A stretch of 64,000 nucleotides of DNA from JBMNCQ01 sp049366715. GTDB taxonomy: Bacteria > Bacillota > Peptococcia > Peptococcales > BICA1-8. The stretch's first letter is position 1; every line of letters begins with the position of its first letter. The stretch lies in contig JBMNCQ010000010.1 of assembly GCA_049366715.1 (NCBI GenBank), forward strand, positions 1-64,000, in the 5' to 3' direction. The notes beneath the pieces are model-generated. The model was not told the origin of the DNA and did no database searches. It was given only the letters and a program-made list of their open reading frames with translations. Of this stretch, positions 1-9,155 are shown in pieces. The position numbers and the translations under genes were made by a program.

Positions 1-111
1 TTTGTCAGAATAATTAACACCCATCTGGGGTGACATTTTCACAAACTATTGACAGGGTTTTTGGGAATTTTTTTATTTCTTTTTTTCAAAATTAATCCCT
101 AAAATTAAGAA

Positions 112-142
112 ATAAAAAAGACTAAGGAACTGCACCTTAGTC
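112..142 (-). terminator. Rho-independent terminator after the M28 peptidase gene
   Basis: Read on the minus strand, an 8-bp perfect stem (GACTAAGG / CCTTAGTC, 7-nt loop) at 120-142 is followed by a run of T. It lies about 60 bp downstream of the peptidase stop codon, so it should end that transcript. Confidence 0.85.
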
Positions 143-203
143 ATTAGTCGTTTTGCTTATATGATTTTGTAAATATTCAGCCCTACCATTTGTGGAATTA
201 CTT

Positions 204-1220
204 TTAAACAGAATCCTCCTTAAAATCCAGCAGCCAGCGTAATATAAATGAAGAAATGCCGAATATGCTTTGATAATTTAGAGTACCGGGAACATCTAAG
301 GGGGTGTGGTTGTGATTAAGCCAATTCTCAGCTAAAAAAGACAGGGCTCTGATATTTTCTCCGGCAAAGGACCTATGATCGCTGGTATGTTTAAATTGAT
401 CCTGCCGGCTGAAAAGAAGATCCGGAGAATCAACGACTAATTGATCAGGCAATACGAATTTTCTCTCCCCGTTAGTCCAATATATGAAATTTCCTTGCTC
501 ACTCCCGGTACCGATACTATCCAGATTTATATTGAAGAGCACATTTTCCAACGGGATCGTAGGGTTTTGGATAAAATACTCCGAACCGATCAATCCCATT
601 TCTTCCGCACCCCAGAAAGCGATGATAATTGAGCAGGGCAGTTTTTCTCTCTGCGCATTTAAAGCCCTGGCCAGTTCTAAGACTGCGGCTGTTCCGGAAG
701 CATTGTCATTGGCTCCCGGATAGAGTTCATCCTCCCATATTCCTAAATGATCATGGTGCGCCGATAAAATTATATACTCTGCGGGATTTTTCGCACTGGT
801 AATCAACCCCAATACATTATCCGAATAAAGCCGGGAGGATCTTTCCACTACGGAGAAAACCATGCGTTTCTCTCTCGGCACTAATCTAGTCCGGGGTATT
901 GAGAATGTTTGAAAATAAGTATTTTTATTTCCGGCAGGCCCAATGCCATATTCATGAAGTTTTTGCGCCAGGTATAAACAAGTTTCGGCGTCCCCGGAAG
1001 TACCTGCTCTCCGTCCTTGATAATACTCACCGGCTAATAGTTCAACATGGCTTCTGATATCTTCCGGATTGATACGTTTGTGATTTTCTTGCAGCCTGCC
1101 GCCTACGGCAGTTTTTTGCGGCACAGAGGCAGGACTAGCATTTTTAATAAGTCCCGGCAAGCTGATTAAACTACCCAGAGAAGTAACTGTTAATATTAAA
1201 AAGCTTCTGCGAGATATCAC
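204..1220 (-). CDS. Exported M28-family zinc aminopeptidase
   Basis: A 338-residue protein predicted to cleave N-terminal residues from peptides outside the cytoplasm. The N-terminus has an SRRSFL motif followed by a hydrophobic stretch (about residues 3-24), which looks like a Tat-type or Sec signal peptide. The family metal and catalytic residues are all visible: His155 in AHHDH, Asp172 in NDNASG, the Glu206-Glu207 pair in GAEEMGL, Asp234 in NLDS, and His282 in SDHRSF. The length fits a single M28 domain with a short N-terminal extension. The gene stands alone, with its own terminator downstream. The substrate cannot be read from the sequence. Start is the first ATG, which keeps the signal peptide intact. 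Confidence 0.9.
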   Translation of the reverse strand: MISRRSFLILTVTSLGSLISLPGLIKNASPASVPQKTAVGGRLQENHKRINPEDIRSHVELLAGEYYQGRRAGTSGDAETCLYLAQKLHEYGIGPAGNKNTYFQTFSIPRTRLVPREKRMVFSVVERSSRLYSDNVLGLITSAKNPAEYIILSAHHDHLGIWEDELYPGANDNASGTAAVLELARALNAQREKLPCSIIIAFWGAEEMGLIGSEYFIQNPTIPLENVLFNINLDSIGTGSEQGNFIYWTNGERKFVLPDQLVVDSPDLLFSRQDQFKHTSDHRSFAGENIRALSFLAENWLNHNHTPLDVPGTLNYQSIFGISSFILRWLLDFKEDSV

Positions 1221-1389
1221 GGTTTTTCCTTCTCTCTTAAAACTTTCTTATATTAATTAAACTATACCATTTTCAAAATCATTACAAAAGTAAAATTATT
1301 TCAAAGAAGGTTTATTCTGTAAATCACTGCCGGTAATTTTCCAGTCTCTTACCGAGTACAACCGGAGAATACCCTTAAGGATCTTTTGA

Positions 1390-1635
1390 TTACGCCCGGG
1401 GTTTGTAATACGAAGATCCGATAGCCCCTCTCCGGCACACTTTTTCACACCTCCGGCAGCCGGTACATTTTTCCGGATTGACCACAACAACATGTTTGTG
1501 AAACAAAAAACCGACCTGGCGCAGTACTCCCTTAGAACAGACGGCTATACACTTCCCGCACCCCTCACACAATCTGGTATTAATCTTTATATAACCGGTA
1601 GCATTAGGCCTCAAGCTAAAGCCTATCTTTTTCAT
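1390..1635 (-). CDS. Small 2[4Fe-4S] ferredoxin
   Basis: An 81-residue electron carrier. Two CxxCxxCxxxC motifs are present: Cys23, 26, 29, 33 and Cys57, 60, 63, 67. Each typically supplies ligands for one [4Fe-4S] cluster. The second half is very basic (CRRCEKVCRRGA), unlike the acidic classical clostridial ferredoxins, so a dedicated partner is possible. A GGAGG-type ribosome binding site precedes the ATG. No oxidoreductase gene is adjacent, so its partner is unknown. Confidence 0.88.
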   Translation of the reverse strand: MKKIGFSLRPNATGYIKINTRLCEGCGKCIAVCSKGVLRQVGFLFHKHVVVVNPEKCTGCRRCEKVCRRGAIGSSYYKPRA

Positions 1636-1732
1636 ATTTTTACGACCTCCTTTTCCTTTGCGTTCATTGTAAAACAGCAGTTTAAATTAGCGATAAACAA
1701 TTGATAAACGTTTTATAAATTCGCAAATATAT

Positions 1733-1756
1733 AAAACCCGCTTCAAAGCGGGTTTT
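1733..1756 (-). terminator. Bidirectional hairpin terminator between ferredoxin and diguanylate cyclase genes
   Basis: AAAACCCGCTT pairs perfectly with AAGCGGGTTTT, so each strand ends the stem in four T. It sits just below the stop codon of the cyclase gene, so on the minus strand it should end that transcript before the ferredoxin gene. Confidence 0.8.
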
Positions 1757-1772
1757 AATCATGTTATTTCTT

Positions 1773-3659
1773 TTAACAATAACTGGAGATTACCTTATTG
1801 CGGCCTTTTTGCTTAGCTTCATAAAGAGCAGCATCTGCCGAATTAAAAAATTCGGTGATCGATATTTCTTTATGATAAAGAATCGTCGCTGTCCCTAAGC
1901 TGATTGTCACGATATCTGCAATGGTTGAACAATAATGAGGTATAGCCATTTCTTCAACTTTCTTCCTGATCTTTTCCGAAATGATCACTGCTCCCTTTTC
2001 ATCTGTATCGGGAAGAATCACCACAAATTCTTCGCCGCCATACCGGGCGGCAAAGTCATGGGAGCGCCGGAGACAGCCGGATATTGCCCTGGATATCTTT
2101 TTCAGACATCTATCACCGGCGATATGACCATAAAAGTCATTATATTGTTTAAAAAAGTCGATATCGATGATAATCATTGATAAAGGTTTGTGCTCTTTGC
2201 GGGCTTCCTGCCATTTATCACCCATCGCCTTATCGAAACTGCGCCGGTTCGGGATACCTGTTAAACTATCAAACTGAGAAAGTTTTTTTAATTTTTTATT
2301 GGCCGTTTCCAGTTCCTGGGTTCTCTCTGTTATTGTTCTTTCCAGATTTTCATTTAATTGCCGGATTTCCTGATACATTTTTTCATTTTCCAGAGCATAA
2401 TTTTCTACTTTCCCATGAAATTCAATATAATCACCGATTAAAATATAATCTTGAAAAATAATAAAAACAAATAGCCAAAAATGAAAAGTATAGCTTGTAC
2501 CGAGAAGTCCTAAAGAAACAAAAATATCATTAACGGCAGATAAGAAAATTGCCCAGCAACTAATTAAAATAAATAATGCCCCGGGTATTTTTTCATGAAC
2601 GGCTTTCAAAATACAATAGCATACATATATACCTGATATCACCAGAGGAATATAGAACCAGACAATGAAATTATCATATAACTTATGGGGTGCCAGCAGT
2701 ACCCATAATAAAAGAAAAGGCAGTATATTTTGCCAAATTTTTTTAAATCCGGCGGCAAACTGCTCTTTATAAAATTCACTGAGAAATAAAAAGGCAAAGG
2801 GAATCCCGGCATAGTTGATACCGGACTCAATTCTGTTGCCAATTAACCAATCAAAATTAGGAAAGAGCTGCCCGATAATAATTTCATTAACGATTAAGGA
2901 TCTGATTGTAAATACCAAGCAAACGATCCCGAAGTATAAAGCGGTTTTTTCCTTTTTACATTTAAAATACAGCAATAAAAACAGTATTCCCGACATTAAA
3001 AAACCGCCCGCCAAAAACATATCCCTTAATAAAGCTGTCTTCCATAGATATTCAATTGTATTTCTTTCTCCTAAATAAATCGGTAGGTTGATTCCGCCGC
3101 GGTAAAAATCAAAGTTTGCAATTTGGATTAATATTTCATTATCCTGTTTTAAATCCGTTAAATGAATCACTTCAGAAAAACGCCGGTTTTCTATATCTTC
3201 TTTCGTCCTGCCTACTTCTCCGTTAGCGGCCGCTAACTGACCGTTCCACCATAATTTATAAGCCGAATAAACATAAGGCATCTTTAAAGCTAAATCCATC
3301 TCCGGGTCAAGTCCTCTAATCCGGAGACGCAAAGTTGCAAAACCCTCTTCCGGCAGCTTTTTTCCATCCCAATCATAATTATTCCATAAGCCCGGCAAGG
3401 TAAAATAATGCGCTTCCGGCTGCCTGTTATCCGGGAAATCCCGGGGTTCATAAAGCTCATGCCAGTAGAACTCCCAGCTGCCGTTTAATAGAAACACTTT
3501 TCCGCCGGATAATTCCAGGCCGGAAAAATCCGCAACGCCCCGGGAAGCTGCAAGTGTATATTCTTCAAAAATACTTATATTTGCTACGATCATAACGATC
3601 AGTGAACAAATAATAATACTTATTAGAATTTTTAAAAAAGCTTTCATATGTTTCTCCAT
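1773..3659 (-). CDS. Membrane diguanylate cyclase with 7TMR-DISM-type sensor
   Basis: A 628-residue protein predicted to make cyclic di-GMP from two GTP. Order: an N-terminal membrane anchor (about 8-30); an extracellular beta-rich domain (about 35-210) with a PGLWN-type motif, like the 7TMR-DISM extracellular modules; seven membrane helices (about 215-405); a coiled coil (about 415-460); and a GGDEF domain (about 465-625). The active-site motif reads GGEEF, which is catalytically competent. An RxxD inhibitory site (RSHD) lies five residues before it, so product feedback is likely. The extracellular ligand is unknown. The gene stands alone with its own terminator. Confidence 0.92.
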   Translation of the reverse strand: MEKHMKAFLKILISIIICSLIVMIVANISIFEEYTLAASRGVADFSGLELSGGKVFLLNGSWEFYWHELYEPRDFPDNRQPEAHYFTLPGLWNNYDWDGKKLPEEGFATLRLRIRGLDPEMDLALKMPYVYSAYKLWWNGQLAAANGEVGRTKEDIENRRFSEVIHLTDLKQDNEILIQIANFDFYRGGINLPIYLGERNTIEYLWKTALLRDMFLAGGFLMSGILFLLLYFKCKKEKTALYFGIVCLVFTIRSLIVNEIIIGQLFPNFDWLIGNRIESGINYAGIPFAFLFLSEFYKEQFAAGFKKIWQNILPFLLLWVLLAPHKLYDNFIVWFYIPLVISGIYVCYCILKAVHEKIPGALFILISCWAIFLSAVNDIFVSLGLLGTSYTFHFWLFVFIIFQDYILIGDYIEFHGKVENYALENEKMYQEIRQLNENLERTITERTQELETANKKLKKLSQFDSLTGIPNRRSFDKAMGDKWQEARKEHKPLSMIIIDIDFFKQYNDFYGHIAGDRCLKKISRAISGCLRRSHDFAARYGGEEFVVILPDTDEKGAVIISEKIRKKVEEMAIPHYCSTIADIVTISLGTATILYHKEISITEFFNSADAALYEAKQKGRNKVISSYC

Positions 3660-4152
3660 ATTGTTTTAGACCGGAATGGAAATTTTAAAAAAATTCTCAT
3701 GCCATTATAAACATCCCTCTTCTATATCCATATTAAGACAATTTTTCTGTGCAGACAAACCCCTCTTGTTTTTTTTAAACCAAATTTAATAAATTAATTT
3801 TTAATACGCTCTGTTTTAAGGCAATCTTTTAATTTTGAGCTTATATTAACCCCAAAATTTCCCTGGCTATTTTATTATTTACATAAATCATGATTATTTC
3901 CAAAATACTCATAATTTCACATAATAATTTTAACATATACTGCCAAATTTTCGTACCATTTTTGGCTGAATGGTTCTTTTAAGAACTTAAGAAGTTCTTG
4001 CTGCTTGTGAACAGCTCCAGCCCTTCTTCAAGAACTACCGGATAACCCCGGGAATATACGAATATGATGAGAACACAGCATAAAATGCAACTGGTTTCAC
4101 TGTTGAAAACAAATTAAAGGCTAACAGTTAAAATAGGACAGCAAGAGGAAAT
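3660..4152. other. AT-rich intergenic region without a recognisable gene
   Basis: Very AT-rich. It should hold the promoter of the diguanylate cyclase gene. Near 3978-4000 there is a cluster of imperfect AAGAACTT-type inverted repeats, with no clear partner. No ORF with a ribosome binding site was seen. Confidence 0.5.
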
Positions 4153-4184
4153 AAAAAAACGGGAGTATTAAGCTGCTCCCGTTT
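4153..4184 (-). terminator. Rho-independent terminator of the aldo/keto reductase gene
   Basis: On the minus strand a 9-bp perfect stem (AAACGGGAG / CTCCCGTTT, 10-nt loop) runs into seven T. It starts 30 bp after the reductase stop codon. Confidence 0.88.
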
Positions 4185-4213
4185 CCTTCTGGATGCAAGC
4201 ATTTTTATTAAAT

Positions 4214-5362
4214 TTATTCAAAAACAGCTCTGATATTTTTTAATTCCCGGCTGATTGCAATACCTTGCGGGCAATGACTTTCACATCTGGCACATTCTAA
4301 ACACTCTGCCAAGGGGGCAGAACGTCTTGCCATATGCTGATAACTCTGCTTTGCTGCTGCAAGTGATTCAAAAACCCAGTAATCATTATAGATTGAAAAA
4401 TTACCGGGGATATTGATGCCTGCAGGACAGGGCATACAGTATTTGCAGCCTGTACAATTAACTTTTATTTTTTCTTTGAAAAACTGCTTTAATCGTTCAA
4501 TGATTTCCAACTCTTTCGTCGTTAAAGAATCTGCTTTCCCTTCTTGAGCAACTCTGATATTTTCTACGACATGCTCCGGGGCAGTCATACCGCTTAACAC
4601 AACAGATACTTGGGAATGATTCCAGACCCAGCGTAAAGCCCATTCTACCGGGGATCTTTTCACAGCGGCTGCTGCAATAATACCTTGCGCTTCCCGGGGT
4701 AAACCGGCCAGATTACCTCCTCTGAGAGGTTCCATAACAGCGATGCCCAAGCCTTTTTTCCCTGCATATTCCAGGCCTTCCTTCCCGGCCTGATAATTTT
4801 CATCCAGATAATTATACTGGATTTGACAGAAGGACCAATCATAATAATCAACTATTTCCTTGAACAGGTCTGTCTGATCATGAAAGGAAAATCCCGCATA
4901 TTTAATCCTGCCGTCTTGGATGGCCGCATCTAAAAATTCCTTAATTCCTGCTTCTTTTAATACCGGCCAAACATCAGCATTAAGGGCATGGACTAAATAA
5001 AAATCAATTACATCTGTTTCCAGACGTTCCAATTGCTCATTTAAATATTTATCCATATCGGCTCGTGTTTTAATTAACCAGCTGGGAAGCTTCGTCGCCA
5101 GATATACCCGTTCTCTATACCCGTCTTTTAAAGCTCTCGCCACGAAAAGTTCACTTGCCCCGCCCTGTGCGAACCCGGTCCCGTGGTAAGGATAAGCAGT
5201 ATCCACATAGTTGACGCCCGCATCGACGGCAGAGCGAATCATTGCTGTTGCCGTATCCTCATCAATATTCGTAGGGTCATCCCCAATTATTGGTAATCTC
5301 ATACAGCCAAATCCTAAATTTGATACCATTTGATTTGTCTGGCCAAACTTTCTGTATAACAT
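4214..5362 (-). CDS. Aldo/keto reductase with C-terminal 4Fe-4S domain
   Basis: A 382-residue predicted oxidoreductase. Residues 1 to about 290 form the aldo/keto reductase barrel (GFGCMRLP at the start, a DTAYPYHG segment, and LATKLP carrying the conserved Lys). The C-terminus has two cysteine sets, Cys303/306/309/312 (CTGCKYCMPC) and Cys354/357/360/364 (CLECARCESHC), fitting two [4Fe-4S] clusters. This ferredoxin-like tail defines a subgroup common in anaerobes, so electrons may come from ferredoxin as well as NAD(P)H. It is transcribed away from a MerR gene, from a promoter with a MerR-type 19-bp spacer. The substrate is unknown. Confidence 0.92.
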   Translation of the reverse strand: MLYRKFGQTNQMVSNLGFGCMRLPIIGDDPTNIDEDTATAMIRSAVDAGVNYVDTAYPYHGTGFAQGGASELFVARALKDGYRERVYLATKLPSWLIKTRADMDKYLNEQLERLETDVIDFYLVHALNADVWPVLKEAGIKEFLDAAIQDGRIKYAGFSFHDQTDLFKEIVDYYDWSFCQIQYNYLDENYQAGKEGLEYAGKKGLGIAVMEPLRGGNLAGLPREAQGIIAAAAVKRSPVEWALRWVWNHSQVSVVLSGMTAPEHVVENIRVAQEGKADSLTTKELEIIERLKQFFKEKIKVNCTGCKYCMPCPAGINIPGNFSIYNDYWVFESLAAAKQSYQHMARRSAPLAECLECARCESHCPQGIAISRELKNIRAVFE

Positions 5363-5482
5363 CTTATATAAACCTCCTTTGGTGATACCGATTATTTTTT
5401 ATAAACATCCGCAGCGGTTAAAGATTTGGCACAATCTTATTTGGAAGTGCTATAAAAATTCCCCGTTTTCTAAGCTAGTCTC

Positions 5483-5513
5483 AGTATATAACCTAAGGTA
5501 TGCTCTAAGTCAA
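5483..5513 (-). promoter_or_regulatory. MerR-type promoter of the aldo/keto reductase gene (19-bp spacer)
   Basis: On the minus strand a TTGACT -35 (5508-5513) and a TATACT -10 (5483-5488) are separated by exactly 19 bp. The spacer holds a loose dyad (ACTTAGAG ... CCTTAGGT). Overlong 19-20 bp spacers with a dyad are the hallmark of promoters activated by MerR-family proteins, and a MerR gene lies directly on the other strand. Confidence 0.75.
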
Positions 5514-5603
5514 TATGAAAAACAATTGTTGCTTAGCGTGCACTTTAATTTTTATCATATTTATAGTAAACTATCGGTAATCATTTCAAAGGAGGGAAAA
5601 AAT

Positions 5604-5990
5604 ATGGGCTATGCAATCAAAGAGGTATCCGAGCGGTTTCATATCTCTCCCTATACACTACGCTATTATGAAAAAGAAGGGCTGCTGCCTCCTATTCACC
5701 GTACCGACAAAGGGAACAGACTTTATAGTAACGTTGACCTGGAATGGCTGCAGCTCATTTGCTGCATGAGAGCAACAGGCATGTCCATCGCTTATATTAA
5801 AGATTATGTGGATTTATGCCGCCTGGGGGAGGATACTGTTACGGAAAGACGTCAGATTATTCTTAATCAAAAAAAAATAATTGAAAATGAACTGAAAAAA
5901 TATCAGAACCTTTTAAAAATGGTAAATAAAAAATTAAAATACTATGATCACATCACCCATTCAGATTCAAATCCCGAATCTCCGGCGTAA
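5604..5990 (+). CDS. MerR-family transcriptional regulator
   Basis: A 128-residue regulator. The start used is ATG 5604, which follows AAGGAGG at the right distance; the open frame upstream of it lacks a ribosome binding site. Residues 1-70 are the MerR winged helix (YAIKEVSERFHISPYTLRYY), followed by a dimerisation coiled coil (about 80-115). There is no cysteine-rich metal site at the C-terminus, so a small organic or redox signal is more likely than a metal. Its divergent partner is the aldo/keto reductase gene, which has a matching promoter, so that gene is the probable target. Confidence 0.92.
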   Translation: MGYAIKEVSERFHISPYTLRYYEKEGLLPPIHRTDKGNRLYSNVDLEWLQLICCMRATGMSIAYIKDYVDLCRLGEDTVTERRQIILNQKKIIENELKKYQNLLKMVNKKLKYYDHITHSDSNPESPA

Positions 5991-5999
5991 TACCACCTG

Positions 6000-7184
6000 C
6001 TATGGAGAACCTATGGTCTGGTAAGCTTCATCAAGGACCATCACCAGCTCAAAGGGAAGCTTATAATCCAGCTTGCGGGCAACTTCAGCATTGAGGGTTA
6101 TTTGCGGAGAGCTTTGAAAAGATTGTTCTAAATCCCGCGGTTTAGCTCCCTGTAAGCATTTAATGATATTATCGGCACCAAAGCGTCCTATGTTTACTGC
6201 GTCCATTACGGAGACGGTTAACAAAGCCCCGTTTTTAACTTCAATATTCCCTAACTGGGAAAGAACGGGTATTTTATGGTCGTAGAACGGCTGAAACAAC
6301 TGCGGTAATTTGGTGCTTTCTAAGGATGCGATGGTAACGTACATGGCGTCAACTTCTGTAGCCAGCTTATTATACGCTGCCTGAACCTCCCGGTAATATC
6401 CGGGGTATTCTTCAGGAGTTCGCGGCTCCCGGACATAATACCGTACGATCTCATAGCCCTTTTCCCGGGCCAGAGCTTCTACTTCATTTACCGCCGAATA
6501 GATCCTGGCATTATCGGAATCCTCATAGACCATTCCTAATTTCCGGAAGCGGAGAATATCGTAAAAAGCTTTAATCTGTCTCTCGAACCGTTGTTCATCC
6601 ATATGGGCCCAAACATGATCTTTACCGGAATCATGTACGGAATCAATAATCCCGGAACGGACCGCATTGGAGGCAGCAAAAACAAAGATATCGGTATCAT
6701 GGAGGAAATTACTTAACAAATAACCTGCTTGGGCTCCCATTGCCAAGAGCAGGTCAGGATCTCTCCGGTCATTAAGCCGGTTAACAATATCTTCTGCCCT
6801 CACATCCTGTTCCCGGAGATTATAAAAAGCATCACCAGCAAACTCCAGGTAAGGGCTTACTTCCCTGGTGGCCAGCCATTCCCAGATCGCACCGCTGTCA
6901 CCGGTAGCCGCTACCGAATCAAAACCTGCCAGGTTATTAACCCACCCGCTTTCCTCCAGGCCCTTGACAACAGCCACCAGTGTTTCCGTATAAGTAATAA
7001 AATTTTCGCTTTCACAATAACCGATCCGCCACTTAGCCCCGTCCGGTCCAATATCGGGAATACCGCCGGGATAAGCGGCTGAAACTGTACCGGTAGTTTC
7101 AACTGCCGAAAGGACCAGTAAACAGAGAAAAATCGTTATCTGCACGGCAAGCTTCCGCAAATTTACCGCCCCCTTACCGGGCAA
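6000..7184 (-). CDS. Solute-binding protein of the ABC_sub_bind type, last gene of the RiPP cluster
   Basis: A 394-residue exported protein with an N-terminal signal peptide (about residues 8-37, hydrophobic core ILFLCLLVLSAV-like, ending near VSAA). The rest resembles the two-lobed ABC substrate-binding proteins of the PF04392 type (YVTIASLESTKLPQLFQPFYDHKIPVLS region, then a GRFGADNI segment). It overlaps the end of the radical SAM gene by 22 bp, so it is in the same operon. No cognate permease or ATPase is beside it. It may present a signal or substrate to the cluster, or act in immunity; the ligand is unknown. Confidence 0.75.
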   Translation of the reverse strand: MPGKGAVNLRKLAVQITIFLCLLVLSAVETTGTVSAAYPGGIPDIGPDGAKWRIGYCESENFITYTETLVAVVKGLEESGWVNNLAGFDSVAATGDSGAIWEWLATREVSPYLEFAGDAFYNLREQDVRAEDIVNRLNDRRDPDLLLAMGAQAGYLLSNFLHDTDIFVFAASNAVRSGIIDSVHDSGKDHVWAHMDEQRFERQIKAFYDILRFRKLGMVYEDSDNARIYSAVNEVEALAREKGYEIVRYYVREPRTPEEYPGYYREVQAAYNKLATEVDAMYVTIASLESTKLPQLFQPFYDHKIPVLSQLGNIEVKNGALLTVSVMDAVNIGRFGADNIIKCLQGAKPRDLEQSFQSSPQITLNAEVARKLDYKLPFELVMVLDEAYQTIGSP

Positions 7185-8395
7185 TAATGATTGCCGCTGA
7201 ACAGATTTTTTTCGACCTTATCCGCCACCGCCCGGCAGGAAATACAGTTCTTGTTTAAGGAACAGCTTTTACAGGGTTCTTCTTGATGATCCTCAAATGA
7301 ACGCAATTCATGCAATATCTTTGAATTCCACCAGTAATCTTCAATGCTGTCACATTTTTCGGGATATAGTAAATGCCTGCAGGGAATTAAGTTACCTGCC
7401 ACATCCACCGCCATTGAATTGCGTCCTGCCCCGCAGCCTTTATTAACCCCTATGTTACGGTTAAATAAGTAATAATTATTAAGATAAGCCCGTAAGGGAG
7501 AAAAACATGGTTCAACTTCAATTGCTATTTTTTGCTGATCATGAGCCTTTAAATACTTGGCCAGTTTTAAAAAGTTTTCCGTACTTAACGCTGCTTGAAG
7601 AACATAATCGGCATCGGGCTTTGCTTCCAGGATAACGATCCCTTTAACTCCCCGGGCCGCCGCTAAGTTTACCAAATCGGGGAAATCCTCCACATTATCA
7701 TTTCTGGCTACCCAATTGAGATAATATTTAGTTTCCTGATCAGCCTGTAATAATTCCAAAGCCTGCAGGGCTTCTTGATAACCATCCCGAGATTTGGCAT
7801 TGATTTCTTCCGTTGAACCATTTAAGGAAACATATATTTCATCTACCCCGGCTTCTTTTAATTCCCTAAGTTTCGCGGCATCGAACCCCCAGCCGCTGAT
7901 CGCTATGGCAGAGTTCAGGCCCCTGGCCTTGATAAATTCCAGCAGTTCTGTCAGCTCAGGGTAAACCAGGGTCTCCCCCCCGCTTAAATTTATAAAAGGT
8001 ATTTTTAAACGGGCCGCCTCTTCAATATATTTAAAGGCTGCTTCCTTCTTGATATCCCGGCCCCGGTTCAGATCACAATAACACTGGGGGCACCTGAGGG
8101 GGCAGCGGGTGGTCAGCTCGATATTCATAATCTCCGGAGCAGCCAGTCCGCGCAAAGGGGCTTTCTTGGTCGGGCATTGGCCGATTGCTTGCCTTAAATC
8201 TTCCTTATCCTGTTCCGTTAGGGGAGTTTTAAGGAAACCTCCGTCCTCTAAAGCTACTATCAAATCGTTCCTTTCACCTGTATCCAGCCATTGTTTTAAA
8301 AGCATTAAGCCGTCTTCCCGAATGCTCATTACGGAATTCGTTGTAAGATTGTACGCCTTCAGGCAGCCTGCCTCAGCACGAAATAAACTTTTCAT
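7163..8395 (-). CDS. SPASM-type radical SAM peptide maturase with N-terminal RRE-like region
   Basis: A 410-residue enzyme that should use S-adenosylmethionine and iron-sulfur clusters to modify a precursor peptide by radical chemistry. Residues 1-80 resemble a PqqD-like leader-binding (RRE) region. The radical SAM cluster motif is Cys98-x3-Cys102-x2-Cys105 (CPLRCPQC), followed by an LSGGE motif. The C-terminal quarter has the SPASM cysteines (KGCGAG, IPCRH, EPCKSCSLNKNCISC, and a final Cys near HYCP) for auxiliary clusters. It lies between the GNAT gene and the solute-binding protein. The reaction (epimerisation, thioether, C-C or other) cannot be read from sequence. Two precursors have one core Cys and the third has none, so thioether chemistry could act on two at most. 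Confidence 0.88.
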   Translation of the reverse strand: MKSLFRAEAGCLKAYNLTTNSVMSIREDGLMLLKQWLDTGERNDLIVALEDGGFLKTPLTEQDKEDLRQAIGQCPTKKAPLRGLAAPEIMNIELTTRCPLRCPQCYCDLNRGRDIKKEAAFKYIEEAARLKIPFINLSGGETLVYPELTELLEFIKARGLNSAIAISGWGFDAAKLRELKEAGVDEIYVSLNGSTEEINAKSRDGYQEALQALELLQADQETKYYLNWVARNDNVEDFPDLVNLAAARGVKGIVILEAKPDADYVLQAALSTENFLKLAKYLKAHDQQKIAIEVEPCFSPLRAYLNNYYLFNRNIGVNKGCGAGRNSMAVDVAGNLIPCRHLLYPEKCDSIEDYWWNSKILHELRSFEDHQEEPCKSCSLNKNCISCRAVADKVEKNLFSGNHYCPVRGR

Positions 8396-8426
8396 TGCCT
8401 CTCACCCCTCACCTAGCTAATTTGAA

Positions 8427-9155
8427 TCATTCAAAAGGTTTTGCAAATACAATTTTGCTGCCCTCCTGATCCTGATATTGGGAAAAGCCCCGGTAACCGT
8501 CATTTAATAATTGATGCTGTTCTTCAAAAGAAGTATTGGCAACAATTACAGGATTGGCTAAATCTAATTTGACCGGGTTGCCGAAATCTTTATAAACAAT
8601 GTATCTATCCCAGCCATAATACATTTTCGTCAATTTAGTAATCTGCAGACCCAGCGAAGTCACCGTTTGGATACTGGCATAATTATAGGGTGATACTGTC
8701 GTAAATAAATACCTGGCCTGTTTTCTCTTTTCCACCCTTTGGGCCAGGATAGCAGCCAGCCTTTGCTGCAGCTTCAGGCCCTGTAATTCTGAATCGACCA
8801 GGGATAATTCAAATTGAGCCACCTGTGACAACTGTTCCGCAGTAAAATTAAGTTCCCGGGCCATATTTTTTTCATAATCAACAGTCAACAACATTGCACA
8901 AACCGCATACAATTTCTCATGGATAAATAAACCAATGATTTCCCCCCGGTTCTCCAGCATCTGCCGGAGTTCTTCCGCCGGAATAGGCACACAGAGCTCC
9001 TGCCTTTTCAAGCCGTCTAAAACCTTGCTTTGCAGGTTCATAACCGCCATCAGGTCAGTTTCTGTCAGGAGCCTGATGAGATATGGATATTGTTTTAAAT
9101 TGTCTTGAATTACTAAAGATCCTTCTTCAATCATTCCTTGAACCGATGTTTTCAT
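8427..9155 (-). CDS. GNAT-fold acyltransferase, candidate peptide side-chain acylase
   Basis: A protein of 242 residues from ATG 9155, chosen because GGAGG lies 5 nt upstream; longer starts lack one. The middle (about 60-200) has the GNAT pattern: a beta strand with FIHEKLYAVCAMLL, a helix-rich segment (DSELQGLKLQQRLAAILAQ) at the acyl-CoA pyrophosphate position, and TTVSPYNYASIQTVTSLGLQI typical of the C-terminal GNAT strands. GNAT maturases are known to put fatty acyl groups on ornithine or lysine side chains in the selidamide RiPPs. Next to a putative peptide arginase, the same role is a good guess. Self-immunity acetylation is the alternative. Its start overlaps the end of the arginase-like gene. 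Confidence 0.7.
   Translation of the reverse strand: MKTSVQGMIEEGSLVIQDNLKQYPYLIRLLTETDLMAVMNLQSKVLDGLKRQELCVPIPAEELRQMLENRGEIIGLFIHEKLYAVCAMLLTVDYEKNMARELNFTAEQLSQVAQFELSLVDSELQGLKLQQRLAAILAQRVEKRKQARYLFTTVSPYNYASIQTVTSLGLQITKLTKMYYGWDRYIVYKDFGNPVKLDLANPVIVANTSFEEQHQLLNDGYRGFSQYQDQEGSKIVFAKPFE

Noticed and set aside
7163..8395. Calling the radical SAM gene an epimerase or a sactisynthase
   Set aside because: Sequence shows radical SAM and SPASM cysteines only; the reaction cannot be told from that.
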